64,000 nucleotides of DNA. Origin: Mucidula mucida. Lineage: Eukaryota; Basidiomycota; Agaricomycetes; Agaricales; Physalacriaceae. How positions within the stretch are numbered: the stretch's first letter is position 1; each line of letters begins with the position of its first letter. A model generated the notes under the pieces. It was not told where the DNA came from. It did no database searches and saw only the letters and a program-made list of their open reading frames with translations. The stretch covers positions 1 to 64,000 of the forward strand of contig JADNYV010000001.1 of assembly GCA_015501055.1 (NCBI GenBank), given 5' to 3'. The translations under genes were made by a program, and so were the position numbers. Of this stretch, positions 44,413-55,615 are shown one piece after another.

Positions 44413-46097
44413 TTAATCATCTACATCCTCGTTGATATGCTTGATCCACGCGCCGATTGAGCCGCTAGTATACAAGTAAGAAGGGAGATCAATATGATAA
44501 GCTAGTCGGCTCACAGGAAACCTTCGTGCCGCAAAAACAGAGCCCGTTTCGTGCCTTTACTCCAGAACCGAATGGCATATGATAACGTCGTGATAGTCGC
44601 TGCGTGTCCCCGAATGAAGCATCCCCCAAAATAGATTCGCTCCAAGTTGTACTTTTCTGCGTTCATGTACGCAATCTGGCCAATGTTATTGGAGACGGCG
44701 TACAGAAGACTCCTGCTGATGTCTTCCGGAGAAAACTTGGTCTTCTCGCCGCCCTTCTTGAACACTTTCCCGAACGAACTGGCGATCATCGTCGACTTTA
44801 AGCCGAGCTTGGAGTAATCCTGGCCGTAAATGTCACCAACTAGCATGTCCACTGACGCGTTATCACCGTTATCAGAGAAAGTCAACATCTCTAGTAAGGA
44901 AACAGTCAGCAGACAGCGACGACGGAAAGAATGGGAACCGCACCGTCAAACGTCGTAGCCGGTGTTAGTAGACTTAGCAATCCCCATAAGGTTCCTCCCC
45001 CAAGGCTCGTTCCGCTAACACGTTCGAATTTACCGTCCTCGTCAACTTTAATGATCGACACACCAGATCCAATGTTGACGAGTAGACACGGTAGTTGAGG
45101 CGTCGGATGTCGTTCAAAAGAGACCGCGTACGTAGGAGGGTTAGGACTCGGGCGTTCAAATACGCCGTCTACGCCGTTCTTGGCGGCTGGATGAGATACG
45201 GACTGGATGAGTTCATCCGAAAAGTAGTAGACTTCGTCTGGAATGAGCGTGATGAATTTGAGGCCTTCGATGAGACACTCCATCTCATCCTCTCTCCGCA
45301 CTTCGACGTGAAGTTTATCCTTAAACAGCTCATAGAATCGATGCGCGCCCCCGCCAGTTGCCATGATCTTTACACCCTTGCGCATGTCCTCGATGGATAC
45401 ATCGTTCACCTCCGCCGATCGCTCTATTAGTTCCTGTATAAAGTCGACGCATTCATGGATATTGTCCGTCTCGAAGCGTTCAAAGTTGAGAGAGCCTCCC
45501 GGGAAATGTTGGGACGTGCGACGGAGCATGGAGTCCCGCAAAAGTCCACCGCTGTCAAGTCCAGAGAGACTACTGAGCCCATGATGGGGGGTATCCAGCA
45601 CAAGCGGCGTTAGAGCACCGTTCATCTTTATGCCGGAACCCGACGGGGAGGCGGGTTCATTGGATGGGGAAAGCGATCGCGGGGTGGAAATTGTGCTGGG
45701 GATGCTCGAGCCCGCTGTGGCGACCACAGATGGCGACGATGGTGGATCGGGAGACCGCGTGAAATACACAACTTTTGCGAGGGATCCGCCAACCTAAATT
45801 CGCGTGCCAAGAGAGGAAGAAAAGAGGTTCCGTCAGTTCCGGTGGGAAGAGCAAGAGAGCGTGGTTGCACGGCGTACATCGACTGCTATATGAGAAACAG
45901 GCTCAATATGGTTGGGCAGGTATATTCCGCGACTATCCCGCGTCTGAAGAAGAGTAAGTGAGCACACAGCAGCGGGCAAAGGTATTAGTTATGACTACCT
46001 CCGGGGACTCTTCAGAAAGAATAACGGCGCCGCGCGTGTCGACGTGGATGACCTTTGCCGATGGCAGTGACGGCGATGAGAGCGTGTTGTTGGGCAT
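44413..46097 (-). CDS. Pantothenate kinase, eukaryotic type
   Basis: Five exons (45999-46097, 45878-45943, 44944-45793, 44515-44890, 44413-44464) give 480 aa. It phosphorylates pantothenate, the first and controlling step of coenzyme A synthesis, in the cytosol. The N-terminal nucleotide-binding strand is IAVDVGGSLAKVVYF. ATGGGAHRFYELF, CLLVNIGSGVSIIKVDEDG and GTSLGGGTLWGLLSLL follow, then IYFGGCFIRGHAATITTLSY, all typical of the acetate/sugar-kinase-fold PanK. After the first strand there is a serine/proline-rich insert of about 70 residues. The third exon's upstream intron is 84 nt, longer than most here. No defect is seen. The 5' end faces the gamma-COP gene's 3' end, 193 bp away. Confidence 0.93.
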
Positions 46098-46290
46098 CGT
46101 GGAGGTTCAAGGTCAAGGACAAAATGGCCTGTGCATCGGCGACCGTCAAGGTTTAAAACCGGTGCCCTTTATCTTACGATCCCAGACATATATTTACACC
46201 GAGTTCGCTACACCCGGTTCCAGCGTCCTTCGGTGCAATCAATATTCCACAAAATCCATATAATAAGTAGGTAACAGCACAAATATGTTT

Positions 46291-49200
46291 CTAACCGCCG
46301 ACAGCTGTAAGGACCAGGTTACAAGCCTCCTGCTTCTCCGCCCGCACACCAAGCTCCAAAGTGACGCCTGTTCCTTTGCTAAATGTCATTCTACAACGAG
46401 CCAATACCTTTCCGCCGCCCCCAGACACGATACCGGACAGGTTTAGCGTGTGCACTGACGTTGATTGAGGCGTTTCCGACCCTCCCAGAGGCTCCATGTT
46501 TAGAACCTCAATAATAGAGTCGCACGCCGCTAATTCATACGTGTTAGAATGGACGGCAATTAAGAAATGCAACAGTCTCACCCTTCAAACTTTCCATTGC
46601 AGACAAGGCGAATGTTTCAGTTGCACTGGCGCCTGAACGAAGCCGGTCCCATTCAGCACCGAATGTTGTGTAGCTCGGGATTATGTAGTCTCCACCGGCA
46701 CTCAACTCAACATCTTCCAATTCATACTCGTCTTCGTAGCCTTCCTCCTCAGGCTGGCCAGTAGAAGGATCAACCTCCTTGCTCACGAATTTCATGACAC
46801 ACCCAAAGGACGCGACAGCGTACTCATCGGGGGAGTCCCGAGTAAACGAGACATATAGGACGCTTGGAGATGTGGAAGCCGCCAGACTGGGAACGGGCAT
46901 GATGAAATCTTCGGTTAAGCCAGAATCGTCGGATTGCGGTTGCATGATGATTGAGACTTGTTCCAGGACGGTATCAGGGAGAGTATTGGAGACGTTGAAC
47001 TAACGCGTAAATTTTAGTTCGACGACGCGAACTCGAAGCTATGGCTAAATACCTGGAAGACAATGTGCTCCTTGAATATATGCTTGACGCAAGCAACCTG
47101 ATATTCCGTTTCTGATTCAGTGAGCTGCGTTGGCGAGGAACTGCTGTTGAGAACGGATCCATATTCAGCAAATTCGGGGACTTCAGCCAACTGCTGCGCA
47201 TAAGCAGAGCGCGTCTCTTCAGCTGATGGTGGAGGGGGTGCATCAGAAACCTTTTTGGTCGTTGGCACGCCTATCGTATCCAAGGAGCTTGGACCTGTAA
47301 TATCATTAATATATAATATCTTCTTCAACAACGGGAAGCCTACGAGCAGCATCTGCAGCAGCTTGAGCTCTGCTGATTTTAGGAACAGTGGAAAAGTCTA
47401 GGGGCTGCTCAGCAGCCTGTGGATCCTTGACGTAAGCGACAAGTTTTGACTCTAACGCTGCCAGGGAGAAGACCGAATCTGCGAAAACGTGTAAATCACT
47501 TTCCCGGGTACGCAGTAAGTGGAACTAACCATCTCTGACATAGGCATCGGCCAACTGTTTCTCCTGGAATGTCCGAAGGTAGAGTGCAGCACGGTCCCGT
47601 ACTTCGTCGTCGACATCATCCAAGCATCTAAATGAATATGAGCATAAATATCAGAGTTGGATGATGACTGACCGGTTGAGAAGAACACTGATGCTATCTT
47701 GGAATTCTTTGTCGTCAGTGTTAACACCGAACTTCGCAAGACTAGCGACGGCAGCAGCGCGCACAGTAGCGTTTTCTAAGACCACTCGGTTGTATATGAA
47801 CCGAATAAACTTTTTAGGACTAGGAGATTTAGGTCCCTCCATTCCGAGCAGGTGTAAGATGCGGACAGAGAGCTTGGTAAACTCGCAGTCCTCGATGAAT
47901 TCGCACAGATGTGACAAGGCTTGCTCTTTGCAATCACCAATAAACTTGATCATGTCAAAGATCGCATCAACAACAGCACGCTTGAAGTCATACCCGCCCT
48001 CGTCACGCAAAACGCCGGAAAGAAAGGTGAGCATAGAGGCGTGCTTGGAGGGGAATTTGAGACAGAGAGAGCGAATAGCGTCCACAATGATGACCTTGAA
48101 TTCGTCGCTGATTTCGGTCATGAAGCCAGTGATCTGTTTGATAAGACGATCCACCGAGGCTTCATTACCAGTCTTCAACAACGTCGTGATCGCGTAGGTC
48201 GCGACACTCCTGTTGGAATCGGTGATCAAACTCTCAAGGTCTACGTTGCAAGCGGCAACGCTGCCTGGATGGGTAAGAGCAACAGTAGCGAGTGTGCGGG
48301 TGGCAGCAAACTTGAGCACGGGTTTGGGGGAAGAGAGGAAGAGTTGCAATACTGTAGATCGAGTTCAATAGAGGAAGTGCGCAAAGCAGAGGGTGTATAC
48401 CAGAGATTGGCTTTGCGAGCTGGGCTGAGGTGACATTGCGCATTTCACAGATTGCTCGAGCAGCCTCAAAGTTCACCATGTCACTCTTGTGTCGTAACCA
48501 ACCCTCCAATAGTTCAAGCATGTACCGTTGTACGCTGTAGACCGTCAGTCATGAACATCATCGACAGGAAAGCAGGAACGTACTTTGGGTCTTCCTCTAT
48601 GATTTTGGCCGCATAGCGTATGAGCATGCAAAGCGCCATGGGATTTTTCAATACGGCACTAGACGTGGTTTTTCCACCGCCGAGTTGCTGGATCATCTTT
48701 GTCACTGCCATCTTGTCGTGCTGACGGATGAGATACAAAAGGCCCAACGCGTGATACTGGGTGATGTAGCTGGTGGAAGGTACTGTTTGCTGACCACTGG
48801 TAGCATTGGACGACGATCCGCCAAAACCAAGGTATCCTCCGGAAGAAGGACCGAAGAAAGAGGCTGCAGCTTTGGCATTGACAGCTTCTTGAGCCTCGTT
48901 GACCCATCGTTTGACGACATCTTTGGCGAAGGGGAAGAGATGATATGACGAGACCAAAGCTGCAGAAGATATGGACGGATTGCGGTCAACGATGGCGGCT
49001 TTAAAGAAACGTTCCACGCCTTGGGCCATAGAGGGCTATTCGCTGTATAAGGAACAATATAACGCGAAACGACACTGTACACACATCTATAATCCTGCAG
49101 AGGGCGCGTATGGCATTTGGGCGGTAAATCACTTCGGAATTTGGTTGCATATCCTTCATGATGCTGCTGGTGACCATGATAACATCCTCGGCCGTCGTCG

Positions 49201-49538
49201 CCAGCTCCTTGATGGCCAGATACACTGCTTGTCGAAGCGCACTCTGTGAGAAGGCTCAACATGTTTCCTGACGAAATTCGGACCGCACTTACATCCTTGT
49301 GCTGGAAAAGTTTTGTCGTTCCAAAGAACAGCTCCGTCGCCTCCTGTGTTCCAAATGTCTCCCCGACGTAGAGAAGGTAGACGATGCGTGTCAGCAGTGC
49401 TCTGCACTTGCGAGGGCTGATAGGCGATTCATTGAAGACGCGCGCTTCCTGTATTATTGTCGTTTTGTTGTTGTAAAAGGCGCTGAGACCGCTCTCGTCG
49501 TCCCGCTTGGACCGGAAGCTCAGCGCAAAGGAGGCCAT
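46291..49538 (-). CDS. Coatomer subunit gamma (gamma-COP)
   Basis: Ten exons (49293-49538, 49085-49243, 48584-49035, 48401-48534, 47673-48351, 47530-47627, 47344-47478, 47053-47294, 46582-46999, 46291-46529) give 933 aa, close to yeast Sec21. The product is part of the COPI coat for Golgi-to-ER vesicles. The N-terminal two thirds are HEAT-like adaptin repeats ([46 protein letters not shown]). A linker ([13 protein letters not shown]) leads to the appendage domain ([21 protein letters not shown], then [17 protein letters not shown]), with a conserved end in the platform subdomain. All introns are GT-AG, 45-53 nt. No defect is seen. Confidence 0.96.
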
Positions 49539-49986
49539 AGCGAAACGAGGACGCTACACAGCAGTCACTGAAGGAGGTGGACGTGTCGGGGAAGAAAAGT
49601 TAATTTTGCAATTTCGCCATGTGTCAAACAAGATTGGCTTAATTTGGACATAACTGCGTGAAATAAGGCATAACCTTCAATGTCAGTGCGCAGACGTATA
49701 TCTTCTATCTGGTTAACTTATCGTGGTAAGACATACTACAGGCTGTCCCTTGACTCTCAGTAAACCTTTCGCCTTCTTGTTTGCAGTTTGACCTTTCAGC
49801 CAGACTTTACACCGTATACTATACTCGTCTATAGCCTCAAAGTTTCAACATACCAGGATTGAGTGAACCATGCTTGATCTATTCGGGAGTGCATGTTGCT
49901 TGAGGAGACTCTATTTGGTCTTGATCGGTAATCAAATTTAGTTGAACCATGTAACCAAATTCTGGTCGTACAAGTAGGAACTAGCC
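49539..49986. other. Intergenic; expected lost 3' part of the carboxypeptidase gene
   Basis: The C-terminal coding part expected for the neighbouring carboxypeptidase S gene is not here in any frame. No other gene is seen. Confidence 0.4.
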
Positions 49987-51869
49987 CTAGACTACTTTGG
50001 TTCCGGATAGCACGTCGTATCCAGTGACGCCTTCCCCAAAATATGGTGTCACTGGTGCAATATCCAAAGTCCTGATAGCGCTGAGGGTCAAACTACCTTT
50101 CTTCGGTACATCTGGCTCCGTCAAGGATTCACCAAACGCAGTGTACGAGAGATTAAAGCGATCCGCGAGGCTACTAAGAAGATTCGTGTCGTGCTCCTTA
50201 GTAGCAGCTACCGAGCTGTATACGAGGAGTCAATAAGTCGGAAACAGCGTGGCATGTTAAAAATGACCTTTGAGCGGATACTCGATGATTGATTATAGCC
50301 CATGTTTGCTCGGGTAGTGCATTCGACTTTACACCACCGTGAATCATGTCGATAGCCTAAGTGGTGACGATGAGGCTTTTGTAAGAAACGTCTTGGAAGA
50401 CTGTTTCTTCGAGTTCAGTCAAAGCCTTATCGGACGTCCTCGATCGTATGATCTCGTCGCGTAGGCTTTCGGGTAGGCGACTGACGTGCTCAGCGTAGCA
50501 TTGGAACAAATCGTAAGTTGGAGTTTGTCTTTCCTATTGAACCCTTCAGGACATAGCGGCAGGTCGTAAGAAATAGGACACACGAGATGCATCTCGAAGG
50601 GATGCTCCTCAAATTCAACAAGCAGGCGTGAAAGCATTCCGATACTTGTGTGAGTAGGTGGGACACTACTATGTCCTCCCGGCGTTGCGACCTCAATAAG
50701 AAGATCCATGGTTCCCTTCTCAGCAATGGCTGGAGTAGCGAATGGCGTGCCAAATTGTGAAATGAAGCCACCGGGACCGCCTCCTTCGTCAACAATCATG
50801 GCCATAGAGTTCTCGCCGTATAGTTTTAGGAGTTCTGGAGCAAGTGTTCCGGCGCCCTAGCCGACACTATCTCAGTGAAGTGTCCGATGACTTCGAGGGA
50901 GACTGACCTTGAGACCACCGCCTTCTTCGTCAAACCCAAATGAGAGTACGATGGTTCTTGTTGGCTTGAATCCATTCTTCAAGAGGAGTTCCAAGGTGGT
51001 CCTATTGAGAAGCGAACATTTAGAATGATTTTGAGGTTCAGGAAGACAACATACATGATTCCTATCAGACCGCTCTTGTCATCTGCAGTTCCGCGACCCC
51101 AAATGCGTTCAACGTCAAAGAAACCAGAGAAAGGTGGGTGTGTCCATTCGTCAATGGTGTCGGGATTGACAGGTACGACGTCTATGAAGATTTAACGACC
51201 TGGATTAGTAGGAGAATGTGCTCACCTTGATGGGCAAGTAGAAGCAGAGGCTTCAACGTTGCATCCGTACCGTTCATGGAGTACAAAAGTCCATAGGTAT
51301 TGACTTTGATGAGGCCAAATAAAGCGTGACTACTGCATCGTTAGGTGATTGTCTTTCCAGGAGTACTAACTCGCACGTACACCAGCGGAAACGTTTTGAA
51401 AAGGTATTTGTGCAGCTTTCCGTGGATCTCAAATCGAGGATCCTCCTCGACCGGAGGCATCATGTCATAGGTTATAGTCCTGCAGAATATAAGCGATGAT
51501 CAATAACGGCCTAGTAGCAACGCACGGAATTTGAACTGCACCACCGAGGGAGGCGGCAGCGTCTGCTTTGAAATCGTCTGTCGATATAGCTGCGCGAGCA
51601 GTTTCCCAAAGCTCTGCATTCCGGACCGGCAGTAGAGGAGAGACTTGTGGGCAGATGAGACTGTCCTCTGTTGTACTCTTGAATGAACGCGTTGCCCTAG
51701 TTGGGGTTTTGGACTGCAAGAGGTAGAGTACTATCCAAAGTGAAGACAGGCAGATGATCGTATAGTACTTGGCGCGTTGCAACCTCGAAGGCGACGGGAC
51801 GGCGTTAGTCCGCAATTGAAGGTCGGAGGTACCCATTGCGGATGTGGGGGAAGATGAGAAGTTAATCAA
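49987..51869 (-). pseudogene. Carboxypeptidase S-like M20 peptidase, disabled
   Basis: The N-terminus has a signal anchor (YYTIICLSSLWIVLYLL), as in the vacuolar Gly-Xaa carboxypeptidase of yeast. M20 motifs are clear: LLLLAHQDVVPVNPDT, WGRGTADDKSGLIGI, LSFGFDEEGGG and VATPGGHSSVPPTHTSIG. Exons can be followed through several short introns. At 50356-50358 a TAG stands where relatives have Gln in GTTQAID; the context here reads SLIVTT-stop-AIDMIHGGVKSNALPE. Downstream coding sequence continues cleanly (SSVAATKEHDTNLL, PYFGEGVTGYDVLSGT) but stops at 49987. It lacks the final part with the last metal-site region (GNTDTRYYW-type). So there is one nonsense change and one 3' truncation. Loss looks recent, since the rest is intact. 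Confidence 0.8.
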
Positions 51870-52599
51870 TGCTCATGGGACCTCATGAAATGCTAACAGC
51901 GATAAGGATCAGAAAGGATACTACTGATCCTACTGGTAAAAAGCGCCAACGTCTCAAGACTCAGGCGGTCTCGTGACGCGTTTCTCGAGGCCGTGTTCAA
52001 CAAGAAAGCCTTTGAGGTAGAATATGCATCAGAGCAACCAGTTGCGCGTCACTTATATGAGTAGAGCGTTCAAGAGGCGAAAAGCAAGCAAAGTGCCGAC
52101 GGCATTGCTCCCCCGAAAGGAAAGTGTACTCGACATGGTCCGTGCGCACCATCAACAGTATAAAGCCCTCCATCCAACATGTGAACAACTCATACTTACC
52201 TTGATGGCATAAGTCCCTTCATGTCCCGGATTTATGGGCCGTGGAGATCCTTCATAGCACGGCGACCCTGTCCATACAGAGGGTGTCTGCGGCTTGTATA
52301 GGCTTCGGCTTATGCACCGTCTCAATATTTTCCTGTCCCACTTTGGCCACTCTGGCTGGGTGGGCCTCTTTTTTTGGTCGGAAGAGGGTCCTAACCCTAA
52401 CCCTAGGACTGACAGCTGGAGGACCATGACTTGTTGTTGTACTCATTACATTGTGTACTCTTATCCAATTGACTTTTGATTCAATGCTTAAAATGTTCAA
52501 TTGATGCTGGGCAGTCGGTACATTTACGCCACATTATCTGCAAGTCAGGTTTGCTACCAAATCAGAAAAATCCATATAAGATCCTTATTGCTGTCTTCA

Positions 52600-52715
52600 T
52601 CTCGGGCGTGTAGGACCCACTTGTGAATGCATGATTTCAATCAACTCTTGAGTGGATGACTTTAAGTCGACAACATGGCGCGGAGGCGCAGATTCGCCGC
52701 GTCCACGGTTTAAGA
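52600..52715 (-). pseudogene. Remnant of the methylisocitrate lyase 5' end
   Basis: On the minus strand, CGCGCCATGTTGTCGAC at 52666-52682 matches CGCGCCATGTCGTCGAC at the second Met of the lyase gene (about 28996-29012). Upstream similarity (the lyase promoter) continues to the 3' end of copy C. The rest of the gene is gone and the sequence resumes with DNA matching 31345 onward. Confidence 0.75.
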
Positions 52716-53014
52716 GACAATTACAGACAGCCAACTCAGCACTGGCGAAATACAGTTAGCTTTTCTGTGATCGGTGACCGGCGAGGGCCAAGATGCGTTC
52801 CGTGTTGGACCTCAACTCAATCATTCATGGGCGCACAGGCTCAAGGCTACTGCACCGCTGGGCTGACATGTTTGTCGGGACGGTTCACTTCGGCAAGACG
52901 ATGGGTTCTTACTCAGACGAAGTCATTGAAGAAAGAAACAATCAAATAAGAGTGCACACTACGAGGATACGGTAAATATGGTGCGTTCGTATGTAACCCA
53001 GGCGGCAATGACAT

Positions 53015-53528
53015 CTACTTGTTGTAGTAGCAGATGTAGTGGTCGCCGCAAGGACCGTCGCCAGAGTTGGGGTAGTTGAAGCGCCACCGGTCGCTAATAC
53101 ACACGAGTCAATGTCTAGTTTACCGCTTGAATAAGGAGAGCTTACCCTTCATCGACCATGTCATCTGGGTTACCCCAGCTCTGGTCGCCATGTCGGCTGC
53201 CTCCTTTGCCAATGTAGCAAATGTCTATGAAAGAGTCAAGTTCAACGCAACTTCGCGAGAGCACGAGTCTTACAGTGTCCGGGGCAGGCATTGCTGTGAC
53301 CATCGGTGGAGCCAAAGTTCAACTTCCACCGGTCACCTTGGTCAACTACAAGGTCGGGATTGCCATACGAAGTCTCGCGCTTCGTAACCACGTCCTGGAG
53401 ACACAAATCGTGAGGAACTAATACAACATCAGAAAACGAGCACCTACAGATTCGACGTTGGGACTGGGAAGAGCAAGAGCACCGAGAACAAGAGTCGACA
53501 ATGCGATGAAAGAAGTTGAGAAATGCAT
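53015..53528 (-). CDS. Small secreted protein with duplicated CxxHYICY module, copy C
   Basis: Four exons (53448-53528, 53274-53394, 53146-53224, 53015-53093) give 119 aa with the same exon lengths as copies A and B. The signal peptide differs slightly (ALSTLVLGALAL), and residue 24 is Asn for Ile. Lys-Arg at 32-33, both GDRW motifs and Cys 64, 70, 109 and 115 are kept. It is the inverted counterpart of copy B. All splice sites are intact, so it is probably expressed. The TATA box and leader match those of B. Confidence 0.84.
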
Positions 53529-53620
53529 TGCGTTAAGAGGTTGAGAGTGAAGTGATTAAAGAAATCAAGAAGAAAACTGCGAAAGGAGCAGAATGAGGAA
53601 GAAGGACGAAAACGATGGCC

Positions 53621-53627
53621 TTTTATA
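53621..53627 (-). promoter_or_regulatory. TATA box of secreted-protein gene C
   Basis: TATAAAA on the minus strand, then GGCC, about 93 bp upstream of the start codon, in the same leader context as copy B. Confidence 0.65.
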
Positions 53628-54719
53628 CAAAAGGATTGTGGAGCCTCCGGCCAACCTCCTGCACCCTCAAACAAAAAGAGAAGACAAATACACAGGAATA
53701 AGTACCGCTATAGTCCACGAACATCGCGGAACACGGGTTGAGGCCTGCATAATCGGCAAGACATTCTGCAGAGAGTCCAGGTGGTCCGATGATACACAGC
53801 GACAAGTACGGACCATTTCATTTAATTGGAGTATCGTGGATCGGCACCACTGGTACGCATCTCGTACGTGCGGCAGACGGCGAAGGAAAGAGAAAAATTC
53901 CTCGAACGAGCAGACAAAAGCGGTATTTTCAAAGCCAACCTGCGTATGATGACGTTGCAAGATCTCCGATAAGTCGCTTCGCGATACCCGGATGAAGATG
54001 TCCTTTTGCCTATTCATTTGCGCAGAGCGAGAAACCCGAGTCGGTAGTAGTGTTGAAGCACTGCCGCAAGCCTTCTTCGTGCGCCTCGAAACTGACGACC
54101 AGATACGATCCAGAGCCAAGAAACTGCCTCCGGGAAAATGAAACGTTTGGAGGAGTGGCAGTGGCAGTGAGAGTTCAAGATGGCACGGGGATTGCCGTTT
54201 GGATGGATTGGCGCAAGATTTGCCGTTGTTATTTCGTCCCTGAATACAGCTCTACCTTGTTTTAGGCTTTTCGTCTTCCCTGCACGTCTCCGTGAGCTTG
54301 AAACACCGCTAGCTTCCTATGGGACGTCTACCTGGACTCGCCTTGTGCTTTGTCAAAATTCTGGATGCGTACAGTCTGCGGAAAATATCTTGACTGTGGC
54401 GCCTCATCGACTTCTTCTCTCCTCTACTACTAGCTGCTGGCTGATAATGGGTTTCACTGCCTACACGAACTACTCACATTTTCAGGGTCTCAATATCACT
54501 AATTTTGTGTTTCCGGAGCTGAGCTTCAACGCCTTTTGCGGAGCGCTTGCGCGCTGAATTTACCAGTTTCAGTAAAATACCCCATACAGCTTACTTGGCG
54601 ACATTTACTTACGGCTGTTCAACCATTTCACACTGCTGAGCGCTGATGGCCAACTTGTAACGAACACCGTTTTGCACGAGGCGGTACCGTATCAGTCGGG
54701 ACTTGGCATTTTGTTCTCT

Positions 54720-54726
54720 TATAAAA
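54720..54726 (+). promoter_or_regulatory. TATA box of secreted-protein gene D
   Basis: TATAAAAGGCC, 102 bp before the ATG, in the same leader as copy A. Confidence 0.65.
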
Positions 54727-54821
54727 GGCCGTCGTTTATGTCCTGCTTCTTCATTCTGCTCCTTTCGCAGTTTTCTTCACTTGATTCTTTTAAATCACTT
54801 CACTCTCAACCTCTTAACGCA

Positions 54822-55316
54822 ATGCATTTCTCCACTTCTTTCATCGCATTGACGACTCTTGTTCTCGGTGCTCTTGCTCTTCCGAGCCCCATCGTCGAGT
54901 CTGTATGTGCTATCGTTTTCTGATGTTGTAGTAGTTCCTCACGATTTGTGTCTTCAGGACGTGGTTACGAAGCGCGAGACTTCGTATGGCAATCCCGACC
55001 TTGTCGTTGACCAAGGTGACCGGTGGAAGCTGAACTTTGGCTCCACCGAAGGTCACAGCAATGCCTGCCCCGGACACTGTAAGACTCGCGCTCTAGCGAA
55101 GTCGCGTTAAACTTAACTCTTTCCTAGACATTTGCTACATTGGCAAAGGAGGCAGCCGACATGGTGACCAGAGCTGGGGTAACCCAGATGACATGGTCGA
55201 TGAAGGGTAAGCTCTCCTTATGCAAGCGGTGAACTAGACATTGCTGGCGCTTCAACTACCCCAACTCTGGTGACGGTCCTTGCGGTGACCACTACATCTG
55301 CTACTACAACAAGTAG
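54822..55316 (+). pseudogene. Small secreted protein, copy D, with a lost splice acceptor
   Basis: Exons 1-3 (54822-54902, 54958-55078, 55128-55206) match copy A. Before exon 4 a 21-nt segment present in copy B is deleted, removing the acceptor and the codons for Asp-Arg of the second GDRW. Without splicing, a TAA follows at once and the protein would end after the first module. A cryptic AG at 55236-55237 would leave a 31-nt intron and restore the frame, giving GHCWRF in place of GDRWRF and a fifth Cys. Both outcomes change the second module. Signal peptide, Lys-Arg site and promoter are intact. Probably decaying, but a shortened or variant product cannot be excluded. Confidence 0.75.
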
Positions 55317-55615
55317 ATAGTTTCCGCAATTTGGAAGGCAAGGATGGTGTTGGCTCGGATAGTAGTAGTTTTCCATCGAGATTTGGCTTGGACTTTTTTA
55401 CAATTGATGACCTTTTTTCGAACATTCTGCGGCTGGCCTAAGTCATTTGAACGGACTGACTGACTGACTGACTGAGAAATATCAGCCAGTCCTTTAAACG
55501 TAGCAATGCGTAGTCTAGGCAGTATATCGAAGCCTACCGCACTCAAAGCTGGATCCGGCCTAGTCTCGCTCCCGACGTTCTTTTACGCCACAACGAGTAC
55601 AAGTCAATTTAAATA

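Larger units (their letters stand above)
52133..55567 (-). repeat. Inverted duplication, arm 2 (about 3.4 kb)
   Basis: The complement of this region matches 25918-31812, except that the methylisocitrate lyase body is missing and small indels occur. It holds copies C (minus) and D (plus) with their shared spacer. A GACT microsatellite (near 55453-55473) is present here and not in arm 1. The arms face each other across 20.3 kb. Confidence 0.92.
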
